From Mycobacteroides chelonae CCUG 47445 (GTDB lineage Bacteria > Actinomycetota > Actinomycetes > Mycobacteriales > Mycobacteriaceae), in the NCBI RefSeq assembly GCF_001632805.1, contig NZ_CP007220.1:3410001-3474000 (forward strand): 64,000 nucleotides of DNA. The letters are read 5' to 3'. Below, one piece after another: positions 9,141-20,779 of this stretch. Both the position numbers and the translations under genes were made by a program. A model generated the notes under the pieces. The model worked only from the letters and a program-made list of their open reading frames with translations, was not told the DNA's origin and ran no database searches. Every line of letters begins with the position of its first letter. The stretch's first letter is position 1.

Positions 9141-9935
9141 TTAGGCTCCCCTGAACCGGGCCGTCCCTGGGCCGATCTCCAGCTGAGCAGCCACCCCGTC
9201 CACGCGGTCCTGTGTCGCGAACACCTGGCAAAACAGCTCGCGTTCCCTGTCCAGTCCCCCGGCCAACGGACTGTCGAAGCCGTGGTCGATGGCCTGTTTG
9301 GCGGCGGCGAGTGCCACGGGCGGCCCGTCGACAAAGCGCCGGGCCCACGCTGCCGCCTCGGTGTAGACGTCGTCGGGTGCCACCATCTGGTCCAGGAGCC
9401 CCATCCGCAGGGCCTCCTTGGCGCCAACCAGGCGGCCACTGAACACCATTTCCTTGGCCCGGCTCAGCCCCACAACGCGCGCCAACCGCACCGTGCCGCC
9501 GCCACCCGGGATCATGCTCGCCAGGATCTCGGGCGAACCGACCTTGGCGTTGTCCCCGGCGATCCGCCAGTCGGCTGCCAGTGCCAGCTCCAGGCCGCTA
9601 CCCAAGGCGTACCCCGTGATGGCGGCGATTGTCGGTTTGGCCAGCTCCGCCACCGCGGTCAGCGCGGCCTGCCGGTCACCGGCGCTGCGCGACATCTCCT
9701 CGGCGGTCAACTCCGATAGTTCATCCAAATCATCGCCAGTGCAAAAGATTTCGTGCCCGCCGTAGACAATGACGACCCGGATGTCTTCGCGTGCGTTCGC
9801 CTCGGCCGCAGCCAGCGCCAGTTCGCGGTACATCTGGCGGGTAAGGGCATTGGTGGGCGGACGCGACAGTGCGATGGTGCCGATGCCGGGGTATTCGGGC
9901 GCGGTGCGCACCGACACGAATTCGGGTTCGGTCAC
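9141..9935 (-). CDS. echA17: Enoyl-CoA hydratase/isomerase family protein EchA17
   Basis: 264 residues from GTG 9935, whose GTGA overlaps the stop of the NUDIX gene. Crotonase fold: the first oxyanion-hole segment is HEIFCTGDDLDELSEL and the second is PTIAAITGYALGSGLELALA, followed by PEILASMIPGGGGTVRL carrying the usual acidic catalytic position. Members hydrate or isomerise enoyl-CoA in beta-oxidation. The symbol rests on gene order matching Rv3039c. A much longer in-frame reading exists upstream but only antisense to the NUDIX gene, so it was not used. Confidence 0.85.
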   Translation of the reverse strand: MTEPEFVSVRTAPEYPGIGTIALSRPPTNALTRQMYRELALAAAEANAREDIRVVIVYGGHEIFCTGDDLDELSELTAEEMSRSAGDRQAALTAVAELAKPTIAAITGYALGSGLELALAADWRIAGDNAKVGSPEILASMIPGGGGTVRLARVVGLSRAKEMVFSGRLVGAKEALRMGLLDQMVAPDDVYTEAAAWARRFVDGPPVALAAAKQAIDHGFDSPLAGGLDRERELFCQVFATQDRVDGVAAQLEIGPGTARFRGA

Positions 9936-10765
9936 GTCAGCTCCGTCCCGGTCACCTCGGGGATCTCCACGGCGCCCTGCCGGGCCGCCTCGTAGCGGTC
10001 CACATCGGCGAATTGGACGAACCATCGGCCGTCCTGCTCGGTCAAGATCGGCATGATCGGCGCGATCTCCCGCACGGAAGCCAGCACGTCCGCGACCGTC
10101 GCACCGGACGAGGACACGGCGTCGAGCTGGGACCAGGTCGGCGGAAGCAAGAAACTGCGCCGTTCGGTAAAGGCCGAGATCGCGGCCCCGGGGGTCTGCC
10201 ATCCCGAGGCGACCGCCTCGGTGTTGTCGCCGTCGGCATCCTGTCCCGAGGGCAATGCCGCGACGAAGAAGAAGGTGTCGTAGCGACGCGGTTCTGCCTC
10301 CGGAGTGATCCAGTTGGCCCACGGCCGCAGCAAGTCTGCCCGCAGAAGCAAGCCCTCGCGCTGCAGGAACTCCGCAAAGGACAGGGACTTGTCCGACAGA
10401 TCCTTGCGCGCCTGGTGATAGACCGCCGCGTCCTCGACGATCGAGGTATCCGAGGTGCCCGCGAACAACACACCGCATTCCTCGAAGGTCTCGCGCGCGG
10501 CCGCGCACACCAGTGCCGATGCCAGCTCGGGTGTCACGCCGAATTGTTCGGCCCACCACGTGACATCCGGGCCCACCCACGGCACATCCGCCCGCAGATC
10601 CCGCGAGTCCACCCCGCCGCCCGGGAAGACCGTCATGCCCCCGGCGAAGGCCATGGCGTTATCGCGACGCATCAGAAAGGCCTCGACACCGACGGCGCCG
10701 TCACGTATGAGTACGACAGTCGCCGCCGGCTTCGGCGGCGCTGGATCGTTGGGGGTAGATGTCAC
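9932..10765 (-). CDS. NUDIX hydrolase, Rv3040c-like
   Basis: 277 residues. The Nudix box is split by an insertion: VFPGGGVDSRDL near residue 48 and the catalytic helix AARETFEECGVLF near residue 90, a layout found in the NUDT7/NUDT8-like (CoA diphosphatase) branch and in actinobacterial relatives. It may hydrolyse a CoA or nucleotide diphosphate. GTG start overlaps the ABC gene's TAG by 1 nt and its stop overlaps echA17, so the three are translationally coupled. Confidence 0.8.
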   Translation of the reverse strand: MTSTPNDPAPPKPAATVVLIRDGAVGVEAFLMRRDNAMAFAGGMTVFPGGGVDSRDLRADVPWVGPDVTWWAEQFGVTPELASALVCAAARETFEECGVLFAGTSDTSIVEDAAVYHQARKDLSDKSLSFAEFLQREGLLLRADLLRPWANWITPEAEPRRYDTFFFVAALPSGQDADGDNTEAVASGWQTPGAAISAFTERRSFLLPPTWSQLDAVSSSGATVADVLASVREIAPIMPILTEQDGRWFVQFADVDRYEAARQGAVEIPEVTGTELT

Positions 10766-11610
10766 TACTGCCTCCTGGAATGTGCGGCGCGGGGCCGGGC
10801 GCGTCGCGCGAAGTAACGCCCATCGATCATCTCAACCACGATCGACTGCCCAAACGCGCGGGACAAATTCTCACTGGTCATCACATCCGCCAACAGACCC
10901 TGAGCGACAATCCCTCCCTCGGACAGCAACAACGCGTGACTGAAACCCGGTGGGATCTCCTCCACGTGGTGAGTCACCAAAACCATCGCGGGCGCGTCCG
11001 GATCAGCCGCGAGCTCACCCAGCCGCGCCACAAGTTCCTCACGCCCACCCAGGTCCAGCCCGGCCGCCGGCTCGTCGAGGAGTAGCAATTCGGGATCGGT
11101 CATGAGCGCACGCGCGATGAGCACCCTCTTGCGCTCTCCCTCGGAGAGCGTGCCGTACGTGCGTTCTGCCAGATGCTCGGCGCCCAGCGTCTCAAGCATG
11201 TCGATGGCGCGCGCCGTATCGATCTCCTCGTACTCCTCGCGCCAGCGCCCCAGCACCGCATAGCCGGCCGATACCACCAGATCACGCACTACTTCGTCAT
11301 CCGGTATCCGCTGCGCAAGCGCGGCCGAGCTCAGTCCGATTCGCGCCTTGAGCTCGGAAACATCAACACGGCCCAACCGCTCGCCGAGGATCACGGCCTC
11401 CCCCGATGACGGGTGCTCCATGGCCGCCGCGATCCGCAGCAACGATGTCTTCCCGGCACCGTTGGGGCCGAGAACCACCCACCGTTCGTCAAGCTCGACC
11501 GACCAGGTAACCGGGCCTACCAACACCTTGCGATTGCGGCGCAGCAGCACATCGCGGAAATCGAGCAGAAGGTCCGGATCAATTTCGGCCACGGGGCCAT
11601 CGTGCCGCAT
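10765..11610 (-). CDS. ABC transporter ATP-binding protein, Rv3041c-like
   Basis: About 281 residues. Walker A GPNGAGKT, signature LSEGERKR, Walker B LLLLDEP and H-loop THH are all present and in order, so the ATPase should be active. No permease gene is next to it; it is an orphan nucleotide-binding subunit coupled to the NUDIX gene. The start is uncertain: ATG 11610 (MRHDGPVAEIDPDLL) is used, but GTG 11592 and ATG 11661 are possible. Confidence 0.85.
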   Translation of the reverse strand: MRHDGPVAEIDPDLLLDFRDVLLRRNRKVLVGPVTWSVELDERWVVLGPNGAGKTSLLRIAAAMEHPSSGEAVILGERLGRVDVSELKARIGLSSAALAQRIPDDEVVRDLVVSAGYAVLGRWREEYEEIDTARAIDMLETLGAEHLAERTYGTLSEGERKRVLIARALMTDPELLLLDEPAAGLDLGGREELVARLGELAADPDAPAMVLVTHHVEEIPPGFSHALLLSEGGIVAQGLLADVMTSENLSRAFGQSIVVEMIDGRYFARRARPRAAHSRRQ

Positions 11611-11730
11611 CGAGCCCGGCAAGCGGCGAGCGGGAGCCATCTCGCGGGCCGTCCTGACCATGCGCCCAGACCTCTATCGCGTATCCTCATCCATACGTCA
11701 GCAAGCTCGGAAGGAATTCTAGGCAACCAT

Positions 11731-12477
11731 ATGACAAACGATCTTGATCCGGATCCCTACCTGGACACGGTGCACAACATCGGGCTTGCTAACCATCGAC
11801 TGATCGCACAGCTCGATGCCGAGGCATGCCGCATTCAGCAACGTGCAGCTCATGGCGAGGATCGATCATGGGTATGGGATGACCTCAAGGCATGGCGTCG
11901 CCGAGTGGACGCCTTCCAGTCTCAGCTGCGTCGCGATACGACGGCTCTCGGCCGCCTGATCGATGCCAACCGGCGAATTCAAGGATCGGACAGTCCGGAA
12001 GATAGTCGCACATCAAAACTTGATTCGTCGGCTGAGAGCAACCGCAATGCCCTCTATCCGTTCAAGGACTCCCGAGCGCAAGAGGAATTCGTCGCCAGAC
12101 TTAACCGGGTGTTCGCGGTGCTGCATACACCGGGCCGCGGCCCCTACTCCAACAGCGAATTCCTTGTGTTCATGCGCACTGGCGGCACCGTGGTCTCGGC
12201 GCCTTATCTGTCACAGCTGCGCAATGGGCAGCGAGGACGCCCTTCACTGCAGGCACTGGAGAGCATCGCGCACGCTTTCCGCATCGATGTCCGTTACTTC
12301 ACAGATAGTGGCTACGCGGACGAGCTGGATGCCGATCTGACCACCCTTGAACTCGCCCAGAACCCAGTGGTGTCCGAGTTGACATCCAAACTGCTCGACC
12401 TCCCGGAAGCGGTTCGCAATCAGTTGTTTGCCGATGCCGAGTCACTCGACCGGCACAGTCAAGCCGCCACATCCTGA
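11731..12477 (+). CDS. EspR-like nucleoid/regulatory protein with an N-terminal extension
   Basis: 248 residues. Residues about 118-248 follow EspR along its whole length: FVARLNRVFAVLHTPGRGP, then SAPYLSQLRNGQRGRPS (recognition helix) and FRIDVRYFTDSGYADELD, then the C-terminal helical dimerisation region. EspR is a mycobacterial architectural regulator that controls ESX-1 and wall genes. Here the EspR part is preceded by about 115 extra residues rich in charged helix (DDLKAWRRRVDAFQSQLRRD) with a Ser/Asp-rich linker, absent from classical EspR. It overlaps the convergent YczE gene by 19 nt. AAGGA lies rather far (15 nt) upstream of the ATG. Confidence 0.75.
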   Translation: MTNDLDPDPYLDTVHNIGLANHRLIAQLDAEACRIQQRAAHGEDRSWVWDDLKAWRRRVDAFQSQLRRDTTALGRLIDANRRIQGSDSPEDSRTSKLDSSAESNRNALYPFKDSRAQEEFVARLNRVFAVLHTPGRGPYSNSEFLVFMRTGGTVVSAPYLSQLRNGQRGRPSLQALESIAHAFRIDVRYFTDSGYADELDADLTTLELAQNPVVSELTSKLLDLPEAVRNQLFADAESLDRHSQAATS

Positions 12478-13151
12478 GGTGATTTCGACGGCTCCGCGCA
12501 CGCGGCGTTCTCACGCTGCGTGCTCAACACCACGCCCCAGCCGCTGACGGCCAGCAGCCGCCGTGGCAGCAGCCGCAACACCACCTGAATGAGGGGGCCG
12601 ATACCTAGCGCGTAGAGCACGGTCCCCACCCCGACGTTGCCGCCGAGCAGCCAGCCCGTCCCCACCACGATGACCTCGATGGTGGTTCTGATCAGCCGCA
12701 CAGACCGACCGGTGCGATGAACCAGTCCAGTTGTCAGTCCATCACGAGGCCCCGGGCCCAGCCCAGCGCCGACATAAAGCACCGTGGCAATCGCGTTCAG
12801 CAATACACCGCCGACCAGGAACGCCACCCGCACAGCCATCGCCGAGGGCGCGGACAACCAGGCCAATGTGGAATCAACGGCGACGGCGATGACAACAATA
12901 TTGGCGATCGTCCCCACACCAGGCTTGTTGCGCAACGGAATCCACGCGAGAAGCACCACAACACCGGTCACCGCCGAGGCCAGCCCAATGCTCATTCCGG
13001 TCCGCAGGGAGAGCCCCTGATGGAACACGTCCCACGGGTCCAGCCCGAGGCCCGCCCGCACCATCAGTGCCATCGAGACCCCGTACAGATACAGACCCAC
13101 CAACAGCGCGGTACCGCGCGCACTCCATCCAATCCATTTCCCGGTCACCAC
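12459..13151 (-). CDS. YczE/YitT-like integral membrane protein
   Basis: About 230 residues from GTG 13151; GTG 13148 is also possible, and a TTG at 13184 would add 11 residues inside the operator region, which is less likely. Five or six membrane spans are visible (GTALLVGLYLYGVSMALMV, AVTGVVVLLAWIPL, VAFLVGGVLLNAIATVLYV, VIVVGTGWLLGG and others) with the family motifs GLGLDPWDVFHQGL and GAGLGPGPRDGL. The YczE family has no proven transport substrate. It is divergent from a MocR/YczR-type regulator, the known partnership of this family in Bacillus and actinobacteria. Confidence 0.8.
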   Translation of the reverse strand: MVTGKWIGWSARGTALLVGLYLYGVSMALMVRAGLGLDPWDVFHQGLSLRTGMSIGLASAVTGVVVLLAWIPLRNKPGVGTIANIVVIAVAVDSTLAWLSAPSAMAVRVAFLVGGVLLNAIATVLYVGAGLGPGPRDGLTTGLVHRTGRSVRLIRTTIEVIVVGTGWLLGGNVGVGTVLYALGIGPLIQVVLRLLPRRLLAVSGWGVVLSTQRENAACAEPSKSPQDVAA

Positions 13152-13162
13152 ATGATTTTCTG

Positions 13163-13207
13163 AGCCAACTGGCTTGTCTTTCAATAGCCAGTTGAGTCAC
13201 ACTGGCT
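13163..13207. promoter_or_regulatory. YczR/MocR operator with repeated ACTGGCT half-sites
   Basis: ACTGGCT occurs at 13168-13174 and again at 13201-13207 in direct orientation, and its complement AGCCAGT at 13186-13192 makes an inverted repeat with the second copy (8-bp spacer). The cluster fills the divergent promoter between yczE and mocR. Direct plus inverted half-sites are typical of MocR regulators. Confidence 0.65.
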
Positions 13208-13210
13208 TTT

Positions 13211-14659
13211 ATGTCCGATCGTGTGGTCGTTGCAGACACCCTGGCCCGTCACCTCGGCCAATGGCGCACGGCAGGGTCTGCCGGACCCGCCTACGGAGCG
13301 TTGGCGGATGCGATCCGGCTTCTCGTCATCGACGGACGCCTGCCCCTGGGGGCCCGCATCCCCAGCGAACGAGCATTGGCAAGTGCCCTGCACGTCAGCC
13401 GCACCACCGTCACCGCCGCGTACGCAGAACTGCGCGAGAGCGGATATCTGCGCGGCCGCCAGGGCGCGCGCAGCACTACCGCCCTGCCCGGACCCGACCG
13501 ATCACCCTCGGCCACCACGGGATTGGCAACCCCGATGATCGATCTGCAAAACGCGGCGACCGCAGCGCCGGCGGCCGCGGTACTGGACGCCTACCAGGTG
13601 GCCCTGACCAAGCTGCCGACCCATCTTCGGGGAATCGGCCATGAGCTGGTGGGCATTCCAGAACTGCGCCCTCGTATCGCCGAGCACTTCTCACGACGCG
13701 GGCTGCCTACTACCGAGGATCAGATCATGGTGACCTGCGGCGCCCAGCAGGCCATCGCCTTGCTCCTCGGCGCCTTCGTGGAGCCCGGCGACCGGGTCCT
13801 GGTGGAGCAGCCGACGTACCACGGCGCACTCGATGCGATCACCCAGCGTGGCGGGCGCCCGGTTCCGGTACCGATGCACACCCACGAGCGCGAATCCGGC
13901 TGGGATATGACCGGCATGGAGACCACCATCCGCCAAACGGCCCCCAACCTGGCCTACCTGGTGCTGGACAACCACAATCCCACCGGTCTCACGATGCCGC
14001 TTGCGCAGCGAAAGACGTTGGCGGACATAATATCCCAGACTCGAACCCGCACCGTTGTCGATGAGTCACTTGTCGGTGCCTGGCACGAGGCCTCGACCCC
14101 CGCGCCCATGGCTTCGCTGGTGGCCCGGCCCGATCTGGTGGTCACCATCGGGTCGATGTCGAAGTCGTTCTGGGGCGGCATGCGCGTCGGCTGGGTCCGT
14201 GCCGACCGCACCACGGTCGCCCGGCTCGCGGCAGTGCGCTCCGCCATGGACACGGGCACGCCGATCCTGGAGCAGTTGGCCGCCGCCGAGCTTCTGGAAC
14301 ACGCGGACGAGGTGGAGGCCGTGCAGCGGGCGACCCTGCGCGCACGGCGCGCCCTGGTATTGGCCGAGCTGCGTCGTCGGCTCCCCGATTGGGAGCTACA
14401 GGAAGCCGAAGGCGGACTGTGCATCTGGGCCCGGTTGCCCGCCCCAATGAGTACCGCACTCGCCGCCGCTGCCGCGCGCCTCGGGGTTCGTATCGCCGCC
14501 GGCCCGCGGTTCGGTGTCGGCGGCTCGCTGGAACGATTCGTGCGGGTGCCCTTCACCCAGCATGACGATCAGTTGATACGCGGTGTGGAGCTGCTGGCCC
14601 AGGCCTGGCACACCGTGACCGGTGCACTGCCGCTTTCCGACTCGGCGATGGTGGGCTGA
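13211..14659 (+). CDS. MocR/YczR-type regulator (GntR HTH fused to PLP aminotransferase fold)
   Basis: 482 residues. A GntR winged helix occupies about residues 27-95 (DGRLPLGARIPSERALASAL, SRTTVTAAYAELRESGYL), and residues 120-470 form a fold-type I aminotransferase domain with the PLP-binding lysine in SMSKSFWGGMRVGW and the pocket segments DNHNPTGL and VDESL. Such proteins sense PLP or an amino-compound adduct and regulate an adjacent gene; here the divergent yczE-like gene is the obvious target. Confidence 0.85.
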   Translation: MSDRVVVADTLARHLGQWRTAGSAGPAYGALADAIRLLVIDGRLPLGARIPSERALASALHVSRTTVTAAYAELRESGYLRGRQGARSTTALPGPDRSPSATTGLATPMIDLQNAATAAPAAAVLDAYQVALTKLPTHLRGIGHELVGIPELRPRIAEHFSRRGLPTTEDQIMVTCGAQQAIALLLGAFVEPGDRVLVEQPTYHGALDAITQRGGRPVPVPMHTHERESGWDMTGMETTIRQTAPNLAYLVLDNHNPTGLTMPLAQRKTLADIISQTRTRTVVDESLVGAWHEASTPAPMASLVARPDLVVTIGSMSKSFWGGMRVGWVRADRTTVARLAAVRSAMDTGTPILEQLAAAELLEHADEVEAVQRATLRARRALVLAELRRRLPDWELQEAEGGLCIWARLPAPMSTALAAAAARLGVRIAAGPRFGVGGSLERFVRVPFTQHDDQLIRGVELLAQAWHTVTGALPLSDSAMVG

Positions 14660-14677
14660 GGCCCGATCCGGCAGCGG

Positions 14678-17689
<3,012 letters not shown>

Positions 17690-17841
17690 CTAGCCCGCGC
17701 CACCCCCGATCGCGGAGCGGGTCCTACAGAGAGTCGTACTTAGGGTTGATTACCATCCGCGCGGACGTGGTCACCGGGCCCTGCCGCGGTCCTACCCGCG
17801 TGTTCACGACCCCGCGCGGTAAGTTCAACCGGGTGCAGACA

Positions 17842-18870
17842 GTGAGGTTCTGGGGCGCTGCCGTGATATCGGCGGCACTGGCGGCGACGGTGGCCGGCTG
17901 TACCGAGAAACCCACCAACGAGACCGCGAGCACCGTGGTCACCAGTACGACGAGGATTGCCGGCGCGGGCGTGTTGGGTAATGAGCGCAAGCCCGACGAG
18001 TCCTGCGCCAAGGATCCGGCGGCCCTCGACCCCGCCGCGCCACGCGAGGTGAGGCACGCACAGGGCGAAACCGAGGTACCCGAAGACCCCAAGCGGATTG
18101 TGGTCCTTGACGGCGGCGCCATCGACACCCTGTGTGCGCTCGGGCTGCAGGATCGCATCGTCGGGGTCGGGTTGACTGACCGCGCGACCTCTCCCCCGTC
18201 ATACCTGGGCACGACGGTCCACGACCTGCCGTCGATCGGCCCGATGGCATCTCCAGACCTGGCCAAGATCGGCGCCGCCAAGCCGGATCTCATCCTGAGC
18301 TCCAATGGGGAGCAGAATTCCTACCTCGACCTGAGCGCCATCGCTCCCACCGTGATCGTGTCGGGACACGATCTGGCCGAGCACGTCCGGCTGGTAGGTA
18401 AGGCGACCCGCCGGACCGCGGAGACCGACAAACTGTGGTCGGATTTCGTCGACGCCGCCAAGAAGGTGGGCCGCGAGAACGACACCGCACACTTCCAGGC
18501 CTCGATCGTCCAGTTCACCGATCAGACGGTGCGGGTATACGGGGCCAACAACTTCCCGGCATCGGTGCTCGCCACAGCGGGATTGGATCGTCCTGCCACC
18601 CAACGGTTTAGCGATACCCCCTTCATCGAGATCGACACCGACGACTTCTCGGCCGCCGAGGGCGACATCGTCTACGTCTCGTTCACCAGCCCGTCGGCCA
18701 AGGATCGCGCCGCCCGGATTTTCAGCACCAAGCCCTGGATGGCGCTCGGCGCCACCCGCGACCACCGGGTGTTCGCGGTCAACAACGAGATCTGGCAGAC
18801 CGGGGATGGAATTGTCGCGGCGCGCGGGATTCTCGATGACTTGCAGTTCGTCAACCGACCCATCAACTAG
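17842..18870 (+). CDS. fecB: FecB-type periplasmic iron-siderophore/heme-binding lipoprotein
   Basis: About 342 residues from GTG 17842; GTG 17833 is an alternative and ribosome sites are weak. The signal peptide ends at the lipobox ATVAGC. The FecB-specific IAGAGVLGNERKPDESCA follows, then the substrate-binding protein fold (RIVVLDGGAIDTLCALGL, SYLGTTVHDLPSIG, VRVYGANNFPASVLATAGL, FAVNNEIWQTGDGIVAARGI). It is tethered outside the membrane, where such proteins bind siderophores or heme. It is divergent from ctaD, exactly as Rv3044 and Rv3043c. Confidence 0.9.
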   Translation: MRFWGAAVISAALAATVAGCTEKPTNETASTVVTSTTRIAGAGVLGNERKPDESCAKDPAALDPAAPREVRHAQGETEVPEDPKRIVVLDGGAIDTLCALGLQDRIVGVGLTDRATSPPSYLGTTVHDLPSIGPMASPDLAKIGAAKPDLILSSNGEQNSYLDLSAIAPTVIVSGHDLAEHVRLVGKATRRTAETDKLWSDFVDAAKKVGRENDTAHFQASIVQFTDQTVRVYGANNFPASVLATAGLDRPATQRFSDTPFIEIDTDDFSAAEGDIVYVSFTSPSAKDRAARIFSTKPWMALGATRDHRVFAVNNEIWQTGDGIVAARGILDDLQFVNRPIN

Positions 18871-18921
18871 ATCCCCGGTCGCCCGGCCCGCGCCCGTCGC
18901 TGCACGCGTTACGCTCCCGGC

Positions 18922-19200
18922 ATGTACCACGTACTGCAGCTGACCTATACCCAACCGCTCGATGTCGTGGACGCTGTCCGCCCCGCGCACCTGGAGTGGC
19001 TCGATGGCGAGATCGCGGCAGGCAACCTGTTGATCAGTGGCCGCAACGAGGCCGGCACCGGGGGCGTGCTGGTCACCGGCGATATCAGCGCGCAGGACGC
19101 CGAAGCCCTGATCGCCGCCGACCCTTACACCACGGCCGGGGTCGCCGAATACACCCGAATCGGGTTCAACGCGGGCCGCAAGGCGGAGATAATCCCATGA
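18922..19200 (+). CDS. YciI-like family protein
   Basis: 92 residues with the dimeric alpha+beta barrel pattern of YciI: YHVLQLTYTQPLDVVDAVRPAHLEWL, the central NLLISGRNEA strand and EALIAADPYTTAGVAEYTRIGF. The His of RPAHLEWL corresponds to the conserved family histidine. The role of YciI proteins is poorly defined. The stop overlaps the start of the next gene (ATGA), which suggests a functional pair with an F420-type protein. Confidence 0.85.
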   Translation: MYHVLQLTYTQPLDVVDAVRPAHLEWLDGEIAAGNLLISGRNEAGTGGVLVTGDISAQDAEALIAADPYTTAGVAEYTRIGFNAGRKAEIIP

Positions 19201-19709
19201 GCGATAAGGGTTTTCCCGAGAATCGCTGGGGCAATCCGGACAGTGCGCTGTCGCGGGTCGCGGCCAAGTTCGCCGCCACCAAACCGGGTTCGTGGACCAT
19301 CCGGAAACTGACGCCACTGGACCGGGCCGTTATGGAGCGCACCGGCAGCAGATACACCGTGCTGGGCCCGCTGGGCTTGTCGACGCTGCTGCTGACCACG
19401 ACGGGTCGCAAGTCTGGCCAGCCTCGGGTCTCTCCGCTGCTTTATCTGCACGATGGTGACCGAATCGCGCTGGTGGGCAGTAATTTCGGCCAGGAGAAGC
19501 ACCCCGCTTGGACCACGAACCTGCTCGCCGACCCGCGCGCCAAGGTGACACTGGCCGGCCAGACCTTCGACGTGATCGCAACCCTTGTCCAGGGCCCCGA
19601 GCGCGACGACTACTACCGGCGCTTCGAGGCGATGCTCGAGGTGTACTCCGCGTACAAGGGCCGCACCGGACGTGAGATCAGGGTTTTCACCCTTGAGCGC
19701 ACCCCGTAA
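19197..19709 (+). CDS. Deazaflavin (F420)-dependent nitroreductase family protein (Ddn-like)
   Basis: 170 residues from ATG 19197, overlapping the YciI stop. Family signatures: LLLTTTGRKSGQPRVSPLLYL, GSNFGQEKHPAWTTNLLADP and the terminal FTLERTP. An N-terminal extension of about 40 residues precedes the split-barrel core. It probably uses F420H2 for reduction of a quinone or other small molecule; the substrate is unknown. Confidence 0.85.
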   Translation: MSDKGFPENRWGNPDSALSRVAAKFAATKPGSWTIRKLTPLDRAVMERTGSRYTVLGPLGLSTLLLTTTGRKSGQPRVSPLLYLHDGDRIALVGSNFGQEKHPAWTTNLLADPRAKVTLAGQTFDVIATLVQGPERDDYYRRFEAMLEVYSAYKGRTGREIRVFTLERTP

Positions 19710-19743
19710 AGCTATCCGTTACCGGTAGTATCCGTACCTTAAG

Positions 19744-19762
19744 TACCGGTTCTGAACTGGTA
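19744..19762. promoter_or_regulatory. Inverted repeat upstream of a SRPBCC gene
   Basis: TACCGGTT-CTG-AACTGGTA, one mismatch between arms, 83 nt before the SRPBCC start. A related TTACCGGTA occurs about 20 bp upstream (near 19719). Repeated TACCGGT elements suggest an operator, but the regulator is not known. Confidence 0.4.
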
Positions 19763-19844
19763 ATTTACAATCAACTTGCCGCAAATGCTCCCATTTGGGC
19801 CCATATTGGGCTAACGTTCCCCGCAGTCCGCGGAAGGATGGAAC

Positions 19845-20318
19845 GTGATCCAGGAACGCTTAGACATCACCGTCGCAGCCCGGCCGGAAACCGTCCTTGA
19901 GGTACTCAAGGACGTTGAGTCCGTCGACAGTTGGCTACGGCCACACCTGCCGACGTGGCCACCGGTCACCAGCACCATGACCGTCGTCGAATCGTTCGAC
20001 GACGGCTCACCACGGCTGGTGCGAACGGTGAGCTCCACGCTCGGAATCTCCGACGACTCCCTGACCGAGTACGAGTGGTATCCCGACGGCTGCCAGCTCA
20101 CGCTGCTGGAGAGCAGAACCCTGCGCCACAACATCAGCAGGTTCACCGTCATCCCCGACGAGCCCGAATCCCGGCTGACCGCCGACATCTCCCTGGATCT
20201 CAAGATCCGGTTGCCGGGCCTGCTGGAACGCCAGCTCAAGAAGACTCAGGTCGGATTCGTCCGGAGCTTCCAGCGGGCACTTGCCGAGGAATCGGCACGA
20301 CGAGAACTGAATTCGTAG
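19845..20318 (+). CDS. SRPBCC family protein
   Basis: 157 residues starting at GTG 19845 with GGAAGG about 8 nt upstream. IQERLDITVAARPETVLEVLKDVESVDSWL is a START/polyketide-cyclase-like first strand and helix, and the terminal helix is QLKKTQVGFVRSFQRAL. A small hydrophobic ligand is expected but unknown. It is convergent with another SRPBCC gene, with only 6 nt between their stops. Confidence 0.7.
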   Translation: MIQERLDITVAARPETVLEVLKDVESVDSWLRPHLPTWPPVTSTMTVVESFDDGSPRLVRTVSSTLGISDDSLTEYEWYPDGCQLTLLESRTLRHNISRFTVIPDEPESRLTADISLDLKIRLPGLLERQLKKTQVGFVRSFQRALAEESARRELNS

Positions 20319-20324
20319 CTGAGT

Positions 20325-20741
20325 TCAACGCGAACCCGCATCGACGACGCGGCGTTTCACGGAGCGCAGCACGTGATTGGTCGCCAGCACGTGTCCGCGG
20401 GTGCCGATCACCAGCGCGCGGTAGATCCGGCCGCGCACCCCGGGAAAGTCCGCGTACGTCTGCGCGCGCAGACGGGTAGTGCCGCCGCAGTCGTCATCGA
20501 GCTCAAACACTAGTTTGTACCGCGAAAAACGATGCCGCCCAGTTAAACTCAGACGTTGTTCGGGGTCGATGCGGTCTACCGCGAAGCCCGCACGCGGACG
20601 GGTGCCCAACACAGCGCCGAGCGGATTGCGCTCGGCGGATCGTAAGACCGCGTCCACGTAGCGCCGCAAACTCTCCCACACCTGCCCCCGCGGCGCGTCG
20701 ATACGAATCGCATGCTCGTCAATATAGGATAGATGTTCCAT
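20325..20741 (-). CDS. SRPBCC-like (DUF2867-like) small protein
   Basis: 138 residues: YIDEHAIRIDAPRGQVWESLRRYVDAVL is a SRPBCC-type start, followed by strands TRPRAGFAVDRIDPEQRLSLTGRHRFSRYKLVFEL and the C-terminal VIGTRGHVLATNHVLRSV. No enzyme motif is visible. It is divergent from a TetR gene; the 36-bp gap and flanks contain a direct repeat that could serve both promoters. Confidence 0.7.
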   Translation of the reverse strand: MEHLSYIDEHAIRIDAPRGQVWESLRRYVDAVLRSAERNPLGAVLGTRPRAGFAVDRIDPEQRLSLTGRHRFSRYKLVFELDDDCGGTTRLRAQTYADFPGVRGRIYRALVIGTRGHVLATNHVLRSVKRRVVDAGSR

Positions 20742-20779
20742 ATTCCAGATTTACCAGAATTAGGACGAATATTCCAGAT
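20740..20779. repeat. Direct repeat ATATTCCAGAT x2 in a divergent promoter
   Basis: The 11-bp word ATATTCCAGAT occurs at 20740-20750 and 20769-20779, centre-to-centre 29 bp (close to three helical turns). It lies between the SRPBCC gene and the tetR gene and overlaps both start codons, so it is a candidate regulator site. Confidence 0.5.

Noticed and set aside
8211..9719. A 502-codon plus-strand open frame opposite the methyltransferase and echA17 genes
   Set aside because: Shadow of conserved genes on the other strand; no ribosome site or domain.
11100..11290. Mobile element or prophage signs around the inserted blocks
   Set aside because: No transposase, integrase, terminal inverted repeats or target duplications were found anywhere in the window; insertions have no visible mobile boundary.
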